In this document: one piece after another, positions 17,250 to 25,459 of the stretch
Layout of the letters: every line of letters starts with the position of its first letter
Position numbering within the stretch: the stretch's first letter is position 1
The notes under the pieces: generated by a model
The model's input: only the letters and a program-made list of their open reading frames with translations
Databases searched by the model: none
Told to the model about the DNA's origin: nothing
Source of the DNA: Micromonospora sp. ATCC 39149
GTDB lineage: Bacteria; Actinomycetota; Actinomycetes; Mycobacteriales; Micromonosporaceae
Direction of reading: 5' to 3'
NCBI RefSeq assembly: GCF_000158815.1
Contig: NZ_GG657738.1
Span: 4,814,465-4,873,564 of the forward strand
Length of the DNA stretch: 59,100 nt
Program-made: the position numbers and the translations under genes

Positions 17250-18101
17250 TCAGGCGGGCACGTAGTCGAAGGTGTCCGGGTGCGGGCCCTGTCGGCCCGC
17301 CTCGCCCCGGTCAAGGACGGTGATCCGGTCCATCGTCGCGTCGTCCAGCTCGAAGTCGAAGATCTGGAAGTTCTCCGCCATCCGCTCCGGGTTGACCGAC
17401 TTGGGGAAGACGATGTCGCCGCGCTGCACGTGCCAGCGCAGCACCACCTGGGACACGGTCCGACCGAGCTGCTCGGCGATGTCGATCAGGGTCGGGTCGT
17501 CGAGCACCTTACCCTGGGCGATCGGCGACCACGCCTCGGTGAGGATGTTGTGCCTGTGGCCGTACGCGCGCACCTCCTCGTTGCCGAGGTACGGGTGCAC
17601 CTCGATCTGGTTGACCGCCGGGACCACGTCCGCCTCGGCGGCCAGCCGCTCCAGGTGCGGCACCTGGAAGTTCGACACGCCGATCGAGCGGGCCCGGCCG
17701 TCGCGGCGGAACTCCTCCAGCACCTTCCAGGTGGAGACGAAGTCGCCGTCGTAGCGGGTGGGCAGCGGCCAGTGGATCAGGAACAGGTCGATGTGGTCCA
17801 TCTTCAGCGCCGCCAGCGTGGCGTCGAACGCCCGACGGGCGTCGTCCGGGCGGTGGAAGCTGTTGTTCAGCTTGCTGGTGACGAAGACGTCGTCCCGGTC
17901 CAGGCCAGAGTCGCGCACCGCCTGGCCGACCTCGGCCTCGTTGCCGTACATCTCGGCGGTGTCGATGTGCCGGTAGCCGATCTCCAGGGCCCGGCCGACG
18001 GCCTCGGCGGTGTCCTGCGGCGGGATCAGGTACACCCCGAAGCCGAGCTGGGGGATGGTGTTGCCGTCGTTGAGCGCAATGTCGGGGACCGTGTTCGCCA
18101 T
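17250..18101 (-). CDS. Aldo/keto reductase
   Basis: A 283-residue NADPH-dependent aldo/keto reductase of the bacterial 2,5-diketogluconate-reductase-like group. The catalytic tetrad is visible: Asp and Tyr in HIDTAEMYGNE, Lys in VTSKLNN, His in FLIHWPLP. IGVSNF and the cofactor-binding PKSVNPERMAEN are intact. ATG 18101 (MANTVPD) is preceded by GGGAGAG; an upstream in-frame ATG at 18119 is an alternative. Physiological substrate unknown. A second member of the family lies at 35998-36783, with ~45% similar motifs but different surroundings. Confidence 0.9.
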   Translation of the reverse strand: MANTVPDIALNDGNTIPQLGFGVYLIPPQDTAEAVGRALEIGYRHIDTAEMYGNEAEVGQAVRDSGLDRDDVFVTSKLNNSFHRPDDARRAFDATLAALKMDHIDLFLIHWPLPTRYDGDFVSTWKVLEEFRRDGRARSIGVSNFQVPHLERLAAEADVVPAVNQIEVHPYLGNEEVRAYGHRHNILTEAWSPIAQGKVLDDPTLIDIAEQLGRTVSQVVLRWHVQRGDIVFPKSVNPERMAENFQIFDFELDDATMDRITVLDRGEAGRQGPHPDTFDYVPA

Positions 18102-18247
18102 CTCGGCAGTCTCTCCCATCGTCAGGGGCCCGTGGGCGCGCGGAGGTCGCGCGACCGGGCCGTGCCACCCGGTTTCCTACCCCAGCCTGTCGGTTTCGCG
18201 CGGTCCGGGTCGGGTGATCTCGACAACCGGGCGGCCCGGGGCGCGGG

Positions 18248-19441
18248 TCAGCCCCAGATGGCGGTGGCCCACTCGGGGTGGTCGACGAACGGGTTGCGGT
18301 TGCCCTGCCAGCGTTCGTAGATCCGCTGGTTGCGGCGCTGCTCGAAGGCGTCCGGCGGGTCGGCCCGGTTCCAGGCGAGCAGCACCGACAGCCTGCCCAG
18401 GTACGGGGACGTGCCGTTGGAGACGGAGTGGTTCATCTCCAGGTTCGGCCAGCCGTCGTCGCCCTCGTACCGGATCGCCATGTACATGATCATGCGGGCG
18501 ACGTCGCCCTTGACCGCGTTGCGCGGCTCGAACGAGTCGGCGTCGGTGTAGCAGCCGGGGGCCTCCGGGACGGCGCTGCCACCGGTGTCGAAGTCCTTGT
18601 TCCCGCGCGTCGAGTTCACCGAGACGTCCTCGGGGCGCAGGTGGTGCACGTCGGTGCCGGGCCCGGTGGCGGTGCCGAAGTCGCCGTGCGACTTGGCCCA
18701 GACGTGCTCGCGGTTCCAGTCGTCCGCGCCGCCGCCGGCGCTGGTCTTGCTCTGCGAGCGGCCGGTGTAGAGCAACAGGACGTTGTTGGCGTTGGCCGGG
18801 TCCTGGTCGGTGTCCTTCAACGCCTCCCACACCTGGTCGTAGCTGAGCTTCGTCTGCGTCTTGATGATGGCGTGCAGGGAGCTGCGCAGCGCGGTCCCGG
18901 TCTTGCCGATCGCGCTGGCGTAGTACGTCGAGTCGTACGGCCCGCCGCCGGTCGGGCTGGGCGCCGCGGTGGGCGGGGCCGTCGGCGTCGGGCTCGGGGT
19001 GCCGCCGCCGAGGCTCATCGTGGTCGGGCTCTTCAGCCCGCCGTGACTGAAGTACGCGGTCAGCGTCCCGGTGGTGGTGATCTGCTTGCCGCGCAGCCCC
19101 GGGTTGGTCAGCAGCCCGAAGGTGCTCCGGTACGCGGTCGTCACCTGGACGTAGAGCATTCTGCTCGTGCCGGTCTCGGCGGCGGTGTCGGCGATGGCGA
19201 TCGCCGTGTCCGCCGTGTAGCCGGAGGTGATCACCGTGGTCGCCGCCGTCGGCTGGCCGATGACGTACCCGGTGACGGTGGCCGTGCGGCCGTCCTGGGC
19301 GGCCAGCGCCTGGGCCACGGTCAGCGTGGTCGTCGCCGAAGCGGAGGTGCTCGCCACGACGGGTGCCACCAGTGTGACGACCAGTGCGAACGCCGTGATC
19401 AACCGCCCGGACCGCGAGCGGGTGACGCCCTTTGTATCCAT
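18248..19441 (-). CDS. Secreted endonuclease I family nuclease with N-terminal OB-like domain
   Basis: A 397-residue exported nuclease. Signal peptide at ~1-36 (RSRSG, hydrophobic core, ASA). Residues ~37-150 resemble an OB-fold module (TVAQALAAQDGRTATVTGYVIG). A Pro/Thr/Ser linker follows, then an endonuclease I (His-Me finger) domain with DDWNREHVWAKSHGDFG and TDVHHLRPEDVSVNSTRGN, the catalytic and metal-binding core, intact. It likely degrades extracellular DNA or RNA for nutrients. ATG 19441 begins MDTKGVTRSR. Single gene. Confidence 0.9.
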   Translation of the reverse strand: MDTKGVTRSRSGRLITAFALVVTLVAPVVASTSASATTTLTVAQALAAQDGRTATVTGYVIGQPTAATTVITSGYTADTAIAIADTAAETGTSRMLYVQVTTAYRSTFGLLTNPGLRGKQITTTGTLTAYFSHGGLKSPTTMSLGGGTPSPTPTAPPTAAPSPTGGGPYDSTYYASAIGKTGTALRSSLHAIIKTQTKLSYDQVWEALKDTDQDPANANNVLLLYTGRSQSKTSAGGGADDWNREHVWAKSHGDFGTATGPGTDVHHLRPEDVSVNSTRGNKDFDTGGSAVPEAPGCYTDADSFEPRNAVKGDVARMIMYMAIRYEGDDGWPNLEMNHSVSNGTSPYLGRLSVLLAWNRADPPDAFEQRRNQRIYERWQGNRNPFVDHPEWATAIWG

Positions 19442-19506
19442 GGTCAGCGATGTTAGCGGCGCGGGTGTGAACACCGGGAGAGCGCCGGGGAACTTTACGG
19501 GGGTGA

Positions 19507-19701
19507 AACCACCCGTCCCCGGAGCTGCTGCGCAAGGGCCGCTTCGACGGGGTGCGGGCGCTGTCGGCGGAGGATCTGCCGAACCGCCTGCCGCGATTGA
19601 ACTCATCGCCCCTGTGCGCCGTACCACTGCGCGAGGATGTGGTGCGGCGGGTCGGCCGCACTGCTGCCGAGCTGCGGGAGGCCTGCCGTGCGAGTTGGTG
19701 A
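19507..19701 (+). pseudogene. Possible C-terminal remnant or short unrecognised ORF
   Basis: After a TGA at 19504, a frame stays open to TGA 19701 and reads like real protein (ELLRKGRFDGVRALSAEDLP, then CAVPLREDVVRRVGRTAAEL). There is no ATG; one internal GTG could start a shorter product. It ends 14 bases inside the next gene, as an upstream operon partner would. It may be the tail of a gene whose front was lost, or a frame-damaged small gene. The upstream 60 bases lie in the promoter region of the divergent nuclease. Confidence 0.35.
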
Positions 19702-20179
19702 GCAGTCGACGGATCCCATCGACCAAGTACTGGGTGAGGTGCCGGTCCCGGCATCCCTGACACCCGAGGACGTCCGGCTCGCGGTCCGGGCGGTGGTGGT
19801 GCACACCGCCGAGGAGTGGCCATCGGGGCCGCTGTGCCGCAACGACGGCGCGTCGTACCCCTGCCGCCTGCACCGGTGGGGCCGGCGGGTGCTGGAGGCA
19901 CACGGCCTCAACGGGCGCCAGATCGACGCCCTGATCCGGCACGGCAACCCGTTCGTGCACGTGCCGTTCCCGTTCACGGCGACCGGCCCGTCGCGCGCCG
20001 ACCGGCCCGCCGCCCCTGCGGCGCGCACGCAGGCCGGTCGGATGCCGACACCCCCCGGTCGGGTTCCCACACCCCCGGGTCGGGTCCCCAACCCCGTCGG
20101 GCGGCCGGTGATCCGGCCCGGCGGTTCCGGCCGGCCGGTGGTGTCCACCACCGCGCCGCGCTGGCCGCGGGCGAGCTGA
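19688..20179 (+). CDS. PCRLHRWGRRVL-motif small protein with proline-rich repeat tail
   Basis: A 163-residue protein starting at GTG 19688. Residues ~25-85 form the conserved module: TPEDVRLAVRAVVVHTAEEW, then LCRNDGASYPCRLHRWGRRVLEAHG. The tail has repeated PTPPGRV/PNPVGRP units and is rich in Pro, Arg and Gly. A close paralogue is at 26951-27283 and a shorter variant at 10674-10862. The two spaced cysteines (CRND-x4-CRL) could bind metal, but only two are present, so a dimer or redox pair is as likely. No function known. The gene is convergent with the M15 peptidase and ends before a strong hairpin. Confidence 0.75.
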   Translation: MRVGEQSTDPIDQVLGEVPVPASLTPEDVRLAVRAVVVHTAEEWPSGPLCRNDGASYPCRLHRWGRRVLEAHGLNGRQIDALIRHGNPFVHVPFPFTATGPSRADRPAAPAARTQAGRMPTPPGRVPTPPGRVPNPVGRPVIRPGGSGRPVVSTTAPRWPRAS

Positions 20180-20247
20180 CGGGGGTACGCGGTCCGTCCG
20201 CCGGCGCGAGGCCGGAGGGGTCAAAGCGGCGGAGCACCGCCGACGCC

Positions 20248-20288
20248 GCCGGCCCGGCCGCGGGGTTTCCCCGCGCGGCCGGGCCGGC
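20248..20288. terminator. Bidirectional GC-rich terminator hairpin
   Basis: The left arm GCCGGCCCGGCCGCGGGG pairs with CCCCGCG-CG-GCCGGGCCGGC around a TTT loop, with a 2-base bulge. It lies between the convergent PCRL-motif gene and the M15 peptidase gene. Confidence 0.75.
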
Positions 20289-20311
20289 GCGTCCCGTCCG
20301 GTCCCCACCGG

Positions 20312-21103
20312 TCAGTCGTTGCCGGCGCCGATTCCGCAGTCCGGCGCGGACCAGGAGGTCGTGTTCGGAATCCCGTCGTCGTTGTTCTCCCGGCGGGAGT
20401 CGACGTGCACGTGGTCCTCGTGGTCGGGGTAGCCGGGGCCGTAGATGCCGCTGAACCCGTGGTCGCGGGCGTGCAGTGCCACGTCGCACAGGGACGACCC
20501 GCTGGGGGCCGCCAGGTCGGCGGCGTTGCCGTAGAGGTGCTGGCTGTTCGACGCGCCCCTGACCTGGCGGTTGCAGACCTCGCTGCGGAAGCCGCTGGTG
20601 ACGCGCAGCGGCTCGTCGCCGAGGCCGCGCCGCAGCGCCTCCAGCTTCCACATGGCGCGCAGCGCGTTGTCCCTGGTCTTCGCGGACGACAGTGGTCCCC
20701 CGCTCCATCCGCCCCGGCCGCAGCCGTCGTCCATCTCGCTGTAGCTGAAGTGCGCGGGCGTGCAGTCGTCGTCCTGAAGCGCGTAGAGCTTCGTGTACGT
20801 CTGCGGTCCGGCGATCCCGTCGGCCGGCAGCCCGTACGCGGACTGGAAGCGCCTGACCGCCGCGGCGGTCTTCGGGCCGTAGTTGCCGTCGGTCTCCACG
20901 ATGTCCCGCCTGCCGGCCCAACCGGCGACCCGGATCTGGAGTTGGCGGACGTCCTCGCCGGAACGGCCCTCGTAGAGATCCCGCGTCCACGTGTAGCAGC
21001 CGTCGGCGTGGGCCGCCGGGGCGGCGACCAGCGTGGCCACGGCGGCCCCTGGAAGCGTCAGCGCGAACGCGACGGCGGCCCGTCGCAAGGTTTCGGCACG
21101 CAC
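20312..21103 (-). CDS. Secreted zinc D-Ala-D-Ala carboxypeptidase (M15A) with peptidoglycan-binding domain
   Basis: A 263-residue exported cell-wall enzyme. Signal peptide ~1-33 (ends AAHA-DG). A PG_binding_1 repeat follows at ~45-105 (EDVRQLQIRVAGW, TAAAVRRFQSAYGLPADGIAG). The M15A domain carries RVTSGFRSEVCN, the zinc motif HLYGNAADL and EDHVHVD, matching the Streptomyces albus G carboxypeptidase type. It should trim stem-peptide D-Ala in peptidoglycan. GTG 21103 was chosen because GGGAGGA stands just upstream; the frame extends to 21331 without a better site. Confidence 0.88.
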   Translation of the reverse strand: MRAETLRRAAVAFALTLPGAAVATLVAAPAAHADGCYTWTRDLYEGRSGEDVRQLQIRVAGWAGRRDIVETDGNYGPKTAAAVRRFQSAYGLPADGIAGPQTYTKLYALQDDDCTPAHFSYSEMDDGCGRGGWSGGPLSSAKTRDNALRAMWKLEALRRGLGDEPLRVTSGFRSEVCNRQVRGASNSQHLYGNAADLAAPSGSSLCDVALHARDHGFSGIYGPGYPDHEDHVHVDSRRENNDDGIPNTTSWSAPDCGIGAGND

Positions 21104-21420
21104 GGAAGTCCTCCCGAAATGAGCGTCGATGGGGTGGGAGCGGGGCATCGACCGGGACGTCCCGTCCGTTCCACGGTCCCATTCCGCCGGCCGTTCGGAG
21201 GCAGATAACCGGAATTGTCCTCGCAATTGTTGGTTCCTGAGCATGCGCTGGGAGAAAGCGCCGACCGCGTACCGTTCAATCGCATTCTTCGGGGGCCCGG
21301 CACAGTCTTTCCGGCATGGACGGCGCGGCACGGCGGAAACGTGACTTTGTGCCGACGGAGGGTGAGTGCCGGTGGCCGGGCGGCCGGCGGTAACGTCACC
21401 CGGGTCGGGGGAGGTGGCTG
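21104..21420. promoter_or_regulatory. Divergent intergenic region with AATTG/CAATT inverted repeat
   Basis: A 317-base region between the divergent M15 peptidase and the caspase-like gene; no ORF in it is convincing. It contains an AT-rich patch with an inverted repeat AATTG-6-CAATT (21213-21228), a possible operator or promoter element, and two similar boxes GCGGAAACGTGAC and GCGGTAACGTCAC (near 21333 and 21390). GGGGGAGG stands before the GTG at 21421. Confidence 0.4.
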
Positions 21421-22062
21421 GTGGCGCGTGGTGGTGTCTTCTGTGTCGAGGGGCAGTGGCACCGTGATCTCCACGAGCGCGGGTCGGTTTTGCCGACCCT
21501 GGAACTCCTGGAACGGCTGGGGAAGATCCGGTTCATCCACAAGGACGCGGCGACCCGCGACGAGTTGTTCTACTTTCTCGACCGCTGGCTGCTCAAGCAG
21601 TACGCCGACTACCGGGTGGGCTTCTTCGCCATGCACGGCGAACCGAGCCGGCTCTGCCTCACCGACTGGGACTCGGTGGACCTCTCCGACGTCGCCGAGC
21701 GGATGGCCGGCCGCTGCGACGGCCGCCGGCTCTACTTCGGTAGCTGCTCGGTGCTGCGCGCGTCCGACGCCGCGCTGCGCGACTTCCTCGACGTGACCGG
21801 CGCGGCGCTGATCTGCGGGTTCACCCGGGAGGTCGACTGGGTGGAGTCGGCGGCCTTCGAGACCGTGCTGCTCGACGTGCTCGCCAACGGGCAGCGGCAC
21901 AACGCCGCCGAGCTGCGGATGGGCTCGGCGCACTGGGCCCCGCTGGGGGCGTACCTGGGCTTCCGGGTGATCTACGCCAACGGGCGGGCCTGGCGGCCCA
22001 CCGTCCGGCCCGGGGTCCCCGCCCAGCCGACGGCCGGGCGGAGCACCGCCCGTCCCCGCTGA
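21421..22062 (+). CDS. Uncharacterised protein with a His/Cys dyad resembling caspase-like folds
   Basis: A 213-residue protein with GTG 21421 following GGGGGAGG. I recall similar actinobacterial proteins annotated only as a DUF. Two hydrophobic strands end in candidate catalytic residues: VGFFAMHGEPSRL (~residue 70) and RLYFGSCSVLR (~104). This strand-His, strand-Cys order is that of CHAT and caspase-like (clan CD) peptidases. No signal peptide. The tail is Pro/Arg-rich and probably disordered. The PPOX gene follows 23 bases downstream on the same strand. Peptidase activity is inference; the family may be something else. Confidence 0.6.
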   Translation: MARGGVFCVEGQWHRDLHERGSVLPTLELLERLGKIRFIHKDAATRDELFYFLDRWLLKQYADYRVGFFAMHGEPSRLCLTDWDSVDLSDVAERMAGRCDGRRLYFGSCSVLRASDAALRDFLDVTGAALICGFTREVDWVESAAFETVLLDVLANGQRHNAAELRMGSAHWAPLGAYLGFRVIYANGRAWRPTVRPGVPAQPTAGRSTARPR

Positions 22063-22085
22063 CGAAGCTACTGGTAGAAACGGGT

Positions 22086-22550
22086 ATGGCACGCAGCATC
22101 GCGAGTAACACCCGGGTCGACCGGGCCGCCCTGATCGAGTTCATCCGTCCCCGGCACCGGGTCCTGCTGATGACCACCCGGTCCGACGGCCGACCCCAGT
22201 CCTCCCCGGTCGCCTGCGGGGTGGACCCCGAGGGCCGGCTGGTGATCTCCACGTACCCGGAGCGGGCGAAGGCGCGCAACATCCGGCGGGACCCCCGCGT
22301 CTCGGCCTGTGTGCTCTCCGACGACTGGGACGGCCCCTGGGTGCAGGTCGACGGCACCGCCGAGGTGCTCGACCTGCCCGAGGCGCTGGAGCCGCTGGTG
22401 GGGTACTTCCGCAGCATCTCCGGCGAGCACCCGGACTGGGACGAGTACCGGGCGGCGATGGCCCGGCAGGGCAAGTCCCTGATCCGGGTCACCATCGACG
22501 ACTGGGGCCCGATCGCCACCGGCGGCTTCCCGGCCCGCCTCGCCGACTGA
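22086..22550 (+). CDS. PPOX-class F420-dependent oxidoreductase
   Basis: A 154-residue split-beta-barrel protein of the pyridoxamine-5-phosphate-oxidase superfamily, of the Rv1155-like F420-binding class. Signatures: HRVLLMTTRSDGRPQSSPVA, GRLVISTYPERAKARNIRRDP, VQVDGTAEVLDLPEAL and a conserved end RVTIDDWGPIATGGFP. It probably reduces an unknown small substrate with F420H2. ATG 22086 follows GGTAGAAACGGGT. Its stop codon lies inside a 31-bp tandem repeat. Confidence 0.88.
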   Translation: MARSIASNTRVDRAALIEFIRPRHRVLLMTTRSDGRPQSSPVACGVDPEGRLVISTYPERAKARNIRRDPRVSACVLSDDWDGPWVQVDGTAEVLDLPEALEPLVGYFRSISGEHPDWDEYRAAMARQGKSLIRVTIDDWGPIATGGFPARLAD

Positions 22551-22621
22551 GTACGCGCGGCCGGCCCGCCTCGCCGACTGAGCACGCGCGGCCGGCCCGC
22601 CTCGCCGACCGAGCACGCGGC
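22531..22621 (+). repeat. 31-bp tandem repeat spanning the PPOX stop codon
   Basis: Units at 22531-22561 and 22562-22592 differ by one base; a shortened third copy runs to ~22621. Each contains GGCCCGCCTCGCCGAC followed by TGAG (CGAG in the third). The last codons and stop of the PPOX gene have been duplicated, probably by slippage. Confidence 0.85.
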
Positions 22622-22679
22622 CGGGCCGGCGCGCACGGTTCGGGTCGGGGCGCAGCCGGGTCGACCCGCGTGGTGCGGC

Positions 22680-23324
22680 TCAGTAGCCGGCGGTGAAGCG
22701 CATGTTCTCGAAGCGCGGCTGCTCGATTTCGTCGACGACGGCGACGGCCAGGTCCTCGTAGCTCAGCACCGCGCGCCCCCGCTCGTCGGTCACCGGCTCG
22801 TCGGTGCCCGTGCGGTAGCGGCCGGTGCGCTCACCGGGGTGGAACTCCAGCGGCGGCGGGGAGACGTACGTCCACCTCACCCCGTTGGCCGCCGAGCGGT
22901 ACCAGGCCAGGGCGTCGGCCTGGCCCAGCGCGGAGTTTCGGTACTCCTCGGGGAAGTCCGGCTCCTCCAGGAACGGGGTGCCGTTCGGCGTCAGCAGGGT
23001 CGCCCCACCGCCGACGTGGATGATCCGGGGTGGGTTCGGCACGTCCCGCAGCACCGTGATGAGGTTCTCCGCTGCGGTCCGCCACAGCGCCCGGTCCTCG
23101 CCACCGCCGACGGCGACGACCATGGCGTCCGCGGTCGGGGCCAGCTCCCGCACGCTGCGCGCCGAGGTCACGTCCCCGGTGACCAGGTCAACCCCGGCCG
23201 GCAGGTAACTGGTCGCCTCGGGGCGGCGGACCGCCGCGGTCACCCGGTGGCCCCGGTTCACCGCCTCGGCGGTGATCCGCGAACCCGCCGTGCCCCCGGC
23301 ACCGAACACCACGATGTTGCTCAT
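22680..23324 (-). CDS. NAD(P)-binding SDR/epimerase-like protein
   Basis: A 214-residue atypical short-chain-dehydrogenase-like protein of the NmrA/YwnB type. Rossmann motif NIVVFGAGGTAGSRI at the start, VTAAVRRPE, DLVTGDVTS, ADAMVVAVGG and late SYEDLAVAVVDEIE. ATG 23324 (MSNIVVFG) chosen because it places the Rossmann motif at the N-terminus. Such proteins bind NAD(P)H and act as small reductases or redox sensors; the substrate is unknown. Convergent with the PPOX gene. Confidence 0.85.
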   Translation of the reverse strand: MSNIVVFGAGGTAGSRITAEAVNRGHRVTAAVRRPEATSYLPAGVDLVTGDVTSARSVRELAPTADAMVVAVGGGEDRALWRTAAENLITVLRDVPNPPRIIHVGGGATLLTPNGTPFLEEPDFPEEYRNSALGQADALAWYRSAANGVRWTYVSPPPLEFHPGERTGRYRTGTDEPVTDERGRAVLSYEDLAVAVVDEIEQPRFENMRFTAGY

Positions 23325-23454
23325 GGCCCACTGCCTCCGCCTCCCGCTTCGCGCCCGTCGCGCGGCCGTCACCGCCCGACCTCCCGGGCCGGGTCGCTCG
23401 CATCCCGGGCCGGGAGTCGCTCGAACCCAGGCTAGGAGCCGACCGAGCCCGGCG

Positions 23455-23500
23455 GTGCCGTTCCCGCGATTCCGCGTGGTGCCGTTCCCGCGATTCCGCG
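23455..23500. repeat. Two 22-bp direct repeats in the spacer
   Basis: GTGCCGTTCCCGCGATTCCG followed by CG occurs at 23455-23476 and 23479-23500; a partial third follows (TTCCGCTGATTCCGCG). They lie between two minus-strand genes. No function evident. Confidence 0.75.
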
Positions 23501-23565
23501 CGGCCCGCTTCCGCTGATTCCGCGTCGGGCCCGTGCATCGTGCCCGTTTCCGCGCCGTGGCCGGC

Positions 23566-24798
23566 TCAGTCGATCAGGGCGGAGTAGACGAGCTGGCGTA
23601 GCTGGGGGCGCAGCGGGTGGGTGCTCGACGGCATGAGCTGGGTGAACAGCAGGGCGGTGAGTTCCTCCACCGGGTCCACCCAGAACGCCGTGCTGGCCAT
23701 GCCGCCCCAGTAGTACTCACCGACGCTGCTCGGCACCCGGGACGGGACCGGGTCCTGCACCACGGCGAAGCCGAGGCCGAAGCCGATGCCGTCGAGGACC
23801 GTCTCGGCGAAGCCCGTCGGAGAGAACGAGGCCAGGTCGCGGCCGTCGGGCAGGTGGTTGCGGGTCATGAAGCGCACCGTCCGGGGCCCGAGCAGGCGTA
23901 CGCCGTCCAGTTCCCCGCCACGCAGCAGGAACTGGGTGAACCGGTGGTAGTCCGCGGCGGTGGAGACCAGCCCGCCGCCGCCGGAGAGGAAGTCCGGCTC
24001 GGTCAGCGCGAGCCGGCCGAACGCGTCGGCGCGGGTCGCCCGCCCGGTCACGGCGTGCGAGAGGTACAGGGCGGCGAGCCGCTTGGCGTCCGCCTCCTCG
24101 ACCCACCAGCCGGTGTCGGTCATGCCCAACGGCCGGAAGATCCGCTCGGCGAGGAAATCGTCGAGCCGCCGCCCGGAGACCACCTCGATCAGCCGGCCGA
24201 GCACGTCGGTGGAGACCCCGTAGTTCCAGCTCGTGCCGGGCTGGAACAGCAGCGGCAGCCCGGCCAGCCCCCGGCTGGCGGCGGCCAGGTCGGCCCCGAT
24301 GGGCACGCCGAGGTCGAAGCCCGCCGCCCGGTACAGGCCGTCGACGACGGAGACCTGGGCGAAGCCGTACGTCAGGCCGGACATGTGGGTCAGCAGGTGC
24401 CAGATCCGGATCGGCTCGACCGCCGGCACCGTGTACGGCTTCGTCAGCGGGCCCTTGTCGTAGACCCGGACGTCGGCGAACTCGGGCAGCCAGCGGTGGA
24501 CCGGGTCGGTGAGCTCGAACCGGCCCTCCTCCCACAGCATCATCGCCGCGACGGAGGTGACCGGCTTGGTCATCGAGTAGATGCGCCAGAGGGTGTCCGG
24601 TTCGACGGGGAGGCCGGCTTCCCGGTCGCGCATCCCGTAGCTGGAGGAGTGGGCGATCTCGCCCCGGCGGGTTACGACGATCTGCCAGCCAGCGAGCCGA
24701 CCGTCGTCGACGTACCTGCCGAAGTGCTCGTCGATCCGCGCCAGCCGGGCGGGATCGAAGCCGATGCGGTCGGGTTCGGTGCTGAGTGCCACGCTCAC
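23566..24798 (-). CDS. Serine beta-lactamase/esterase family protein (class C-like)
   Basis: A 410-residue cytoplasmic serine hydrolase of the beta-lactamase/PBP4* family. The active-site SxxK is YSMTKPVTS at ~75. The YxN element is WNYGVSTDVLG (Tyr with a serine in the third place, common in esterase members). The usual HTG/KTG triad is replaced by WGGMAST near residue 370. It is more likely an esterase or D-aminopeptidase than an antibiotic hydrolase. No signal peptide. GTG 24798; GTG two codons in is an alternative. It is divergent from the pentapeptide gene, with only 67 bases between the starts. Confidence 0.85.
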   Translation of the reverse strand: MSVALSTEPDRIGFDPARLARIDEHFGRYVDDGRLAGWQIVVTRRGEIAHSSSYGMRDREAGLPVEPDTLWRIYSMTKPVTSVAAMMLWEEGRFELTDPVHRWLPEFADVRVYDKGPLTKPYTVPAVEPIRIWHLLTHMSGLTYGFAQVSVVDGLYRAAGFDLGVPIGADLAAASRGLAGLPLLFQPGTSWNYGVSTDVLGRLIEVVSGRRLDDFLAERIFRPLGMTDTGWWVEEADAKRLAALYLSHAVTGRATRADAFGRLALTEPDFLSGGGGLVSTAADYHRFTQFLLRGGELDGVRLLGPRTVRFMTRNHLPDGRDLASFSPTGFAETVLDGIGFGLGFAVVQDPVPSRVPSSVGEYYWGGMASTAFWVDPVEELTALLFTQLMPSSTHPLRPQLRQLVYSALID

Positions 24799-24865
24799 TC
24801 GCCGAACGTACTAGCCGGTACGCGGTGCGCGGAAGACGTCGGTGGGCCACCGCTAGGCTGGCCGG

Positions 24866-25459
24866 GTGCCGGAGCCGACCGAGGACGCGACCTTCCGCCA
24901 CGACGACTGGTACGCCGAGGACCTGGCCGACCGGCACTTCGTGCGCTGCGAGTTCTTTCACGTCGACCTGACCGAGGCGGTCAGCCGGGGCGCGGTCTTC
25001 ACCGAGTGCGTCTTCGGCAACGTGGCGTTCAACGCCTCCCGGCACGCAGACTCGGCCTTCACTCGCTGCGTCTTCAAGCGGTGCAACCTGTTCGAGGCCG
25101 AGTTCACCGGCTGCAAGCTGGTCGGCAGCAGCTTCGAGCAGTGCGGCCTGCGTCCGCTGCGGGTCGTGGGCGGCGACTGGTCGTTCGTGGCGCTACCTGG
25201 TGCCGACCTGCGTGGGGTGTGCCTCACCGACGTGCGGATGCGCGAGGTGGATCTGACCGGCGCGGATCTGACGGACGCGACGGTCACCGGCGTCGACCTC
25301 TCCGGTGCGCTGTTGCACGGCTCCCTGCTGTCCCGCGCCGACCTGCGCGGCAGCGACCTGTCGGCGCTCGACCCGACCGTGGTGCAGCGCGCCGGCGCGC
25401 TGATCGACACCGAGCAGGCGATGCAGTTGGCCCGGGCCCTCGGCTTCCAGGTCGGCTGA
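24866..25459 (+). CDS. Pentapeptide-repeat protein (McbG/QnrB-like)
   Basis: A 197-residue right-handed quadrilateral beta-helix protein. Two runs of A(D/N)Lxx-type repeats are visible: VDLTEAVSRGAVFTECVFGN and on to CKLVGSSFEQCGL, then a short break (WSFVALPGAD) and a second run (ADLRGVCLTDV to ADLRGSDLSAL). Some relatives mimic DNA and protect gyrase from fluoroquinolones or microcin B17; whether this one does is unknown. The C-terminal ALIDTEQAMQLARALGF is a usual helical cap. GTG 24866. Confidence 0.85.
   Translation: MPEPTEDATFRHDDWYAEDLADRHFVRCEFFHVDLTEAVSRGAVFTECVFGNVAFNASRHADSAFTRCVFKRCNLFEAEFTGCKLVGSSFEQCGLRPLRVVGGDWSFVALPGADLRGVCLTDVRMREVDLTGADLTDATVTGVDLSGALLHGSLLSRADLRGSDLSALDPTVVQRAGALIDTEQAMQLARALGFQVG

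Noticed and set aside
21129..21344. 71-codon frame in the M15 peptidase upstream region
   Set aside because: It lies in a divergent promoter region, lacks a ribosome site and shows no conserved pattern.
22531..23500. Short repeats as a possible CRISPR array
   Set aside because: Units are directly adjacent or 2 bases apart, without unique spacers of CRISPR size, and no cas gene is present.
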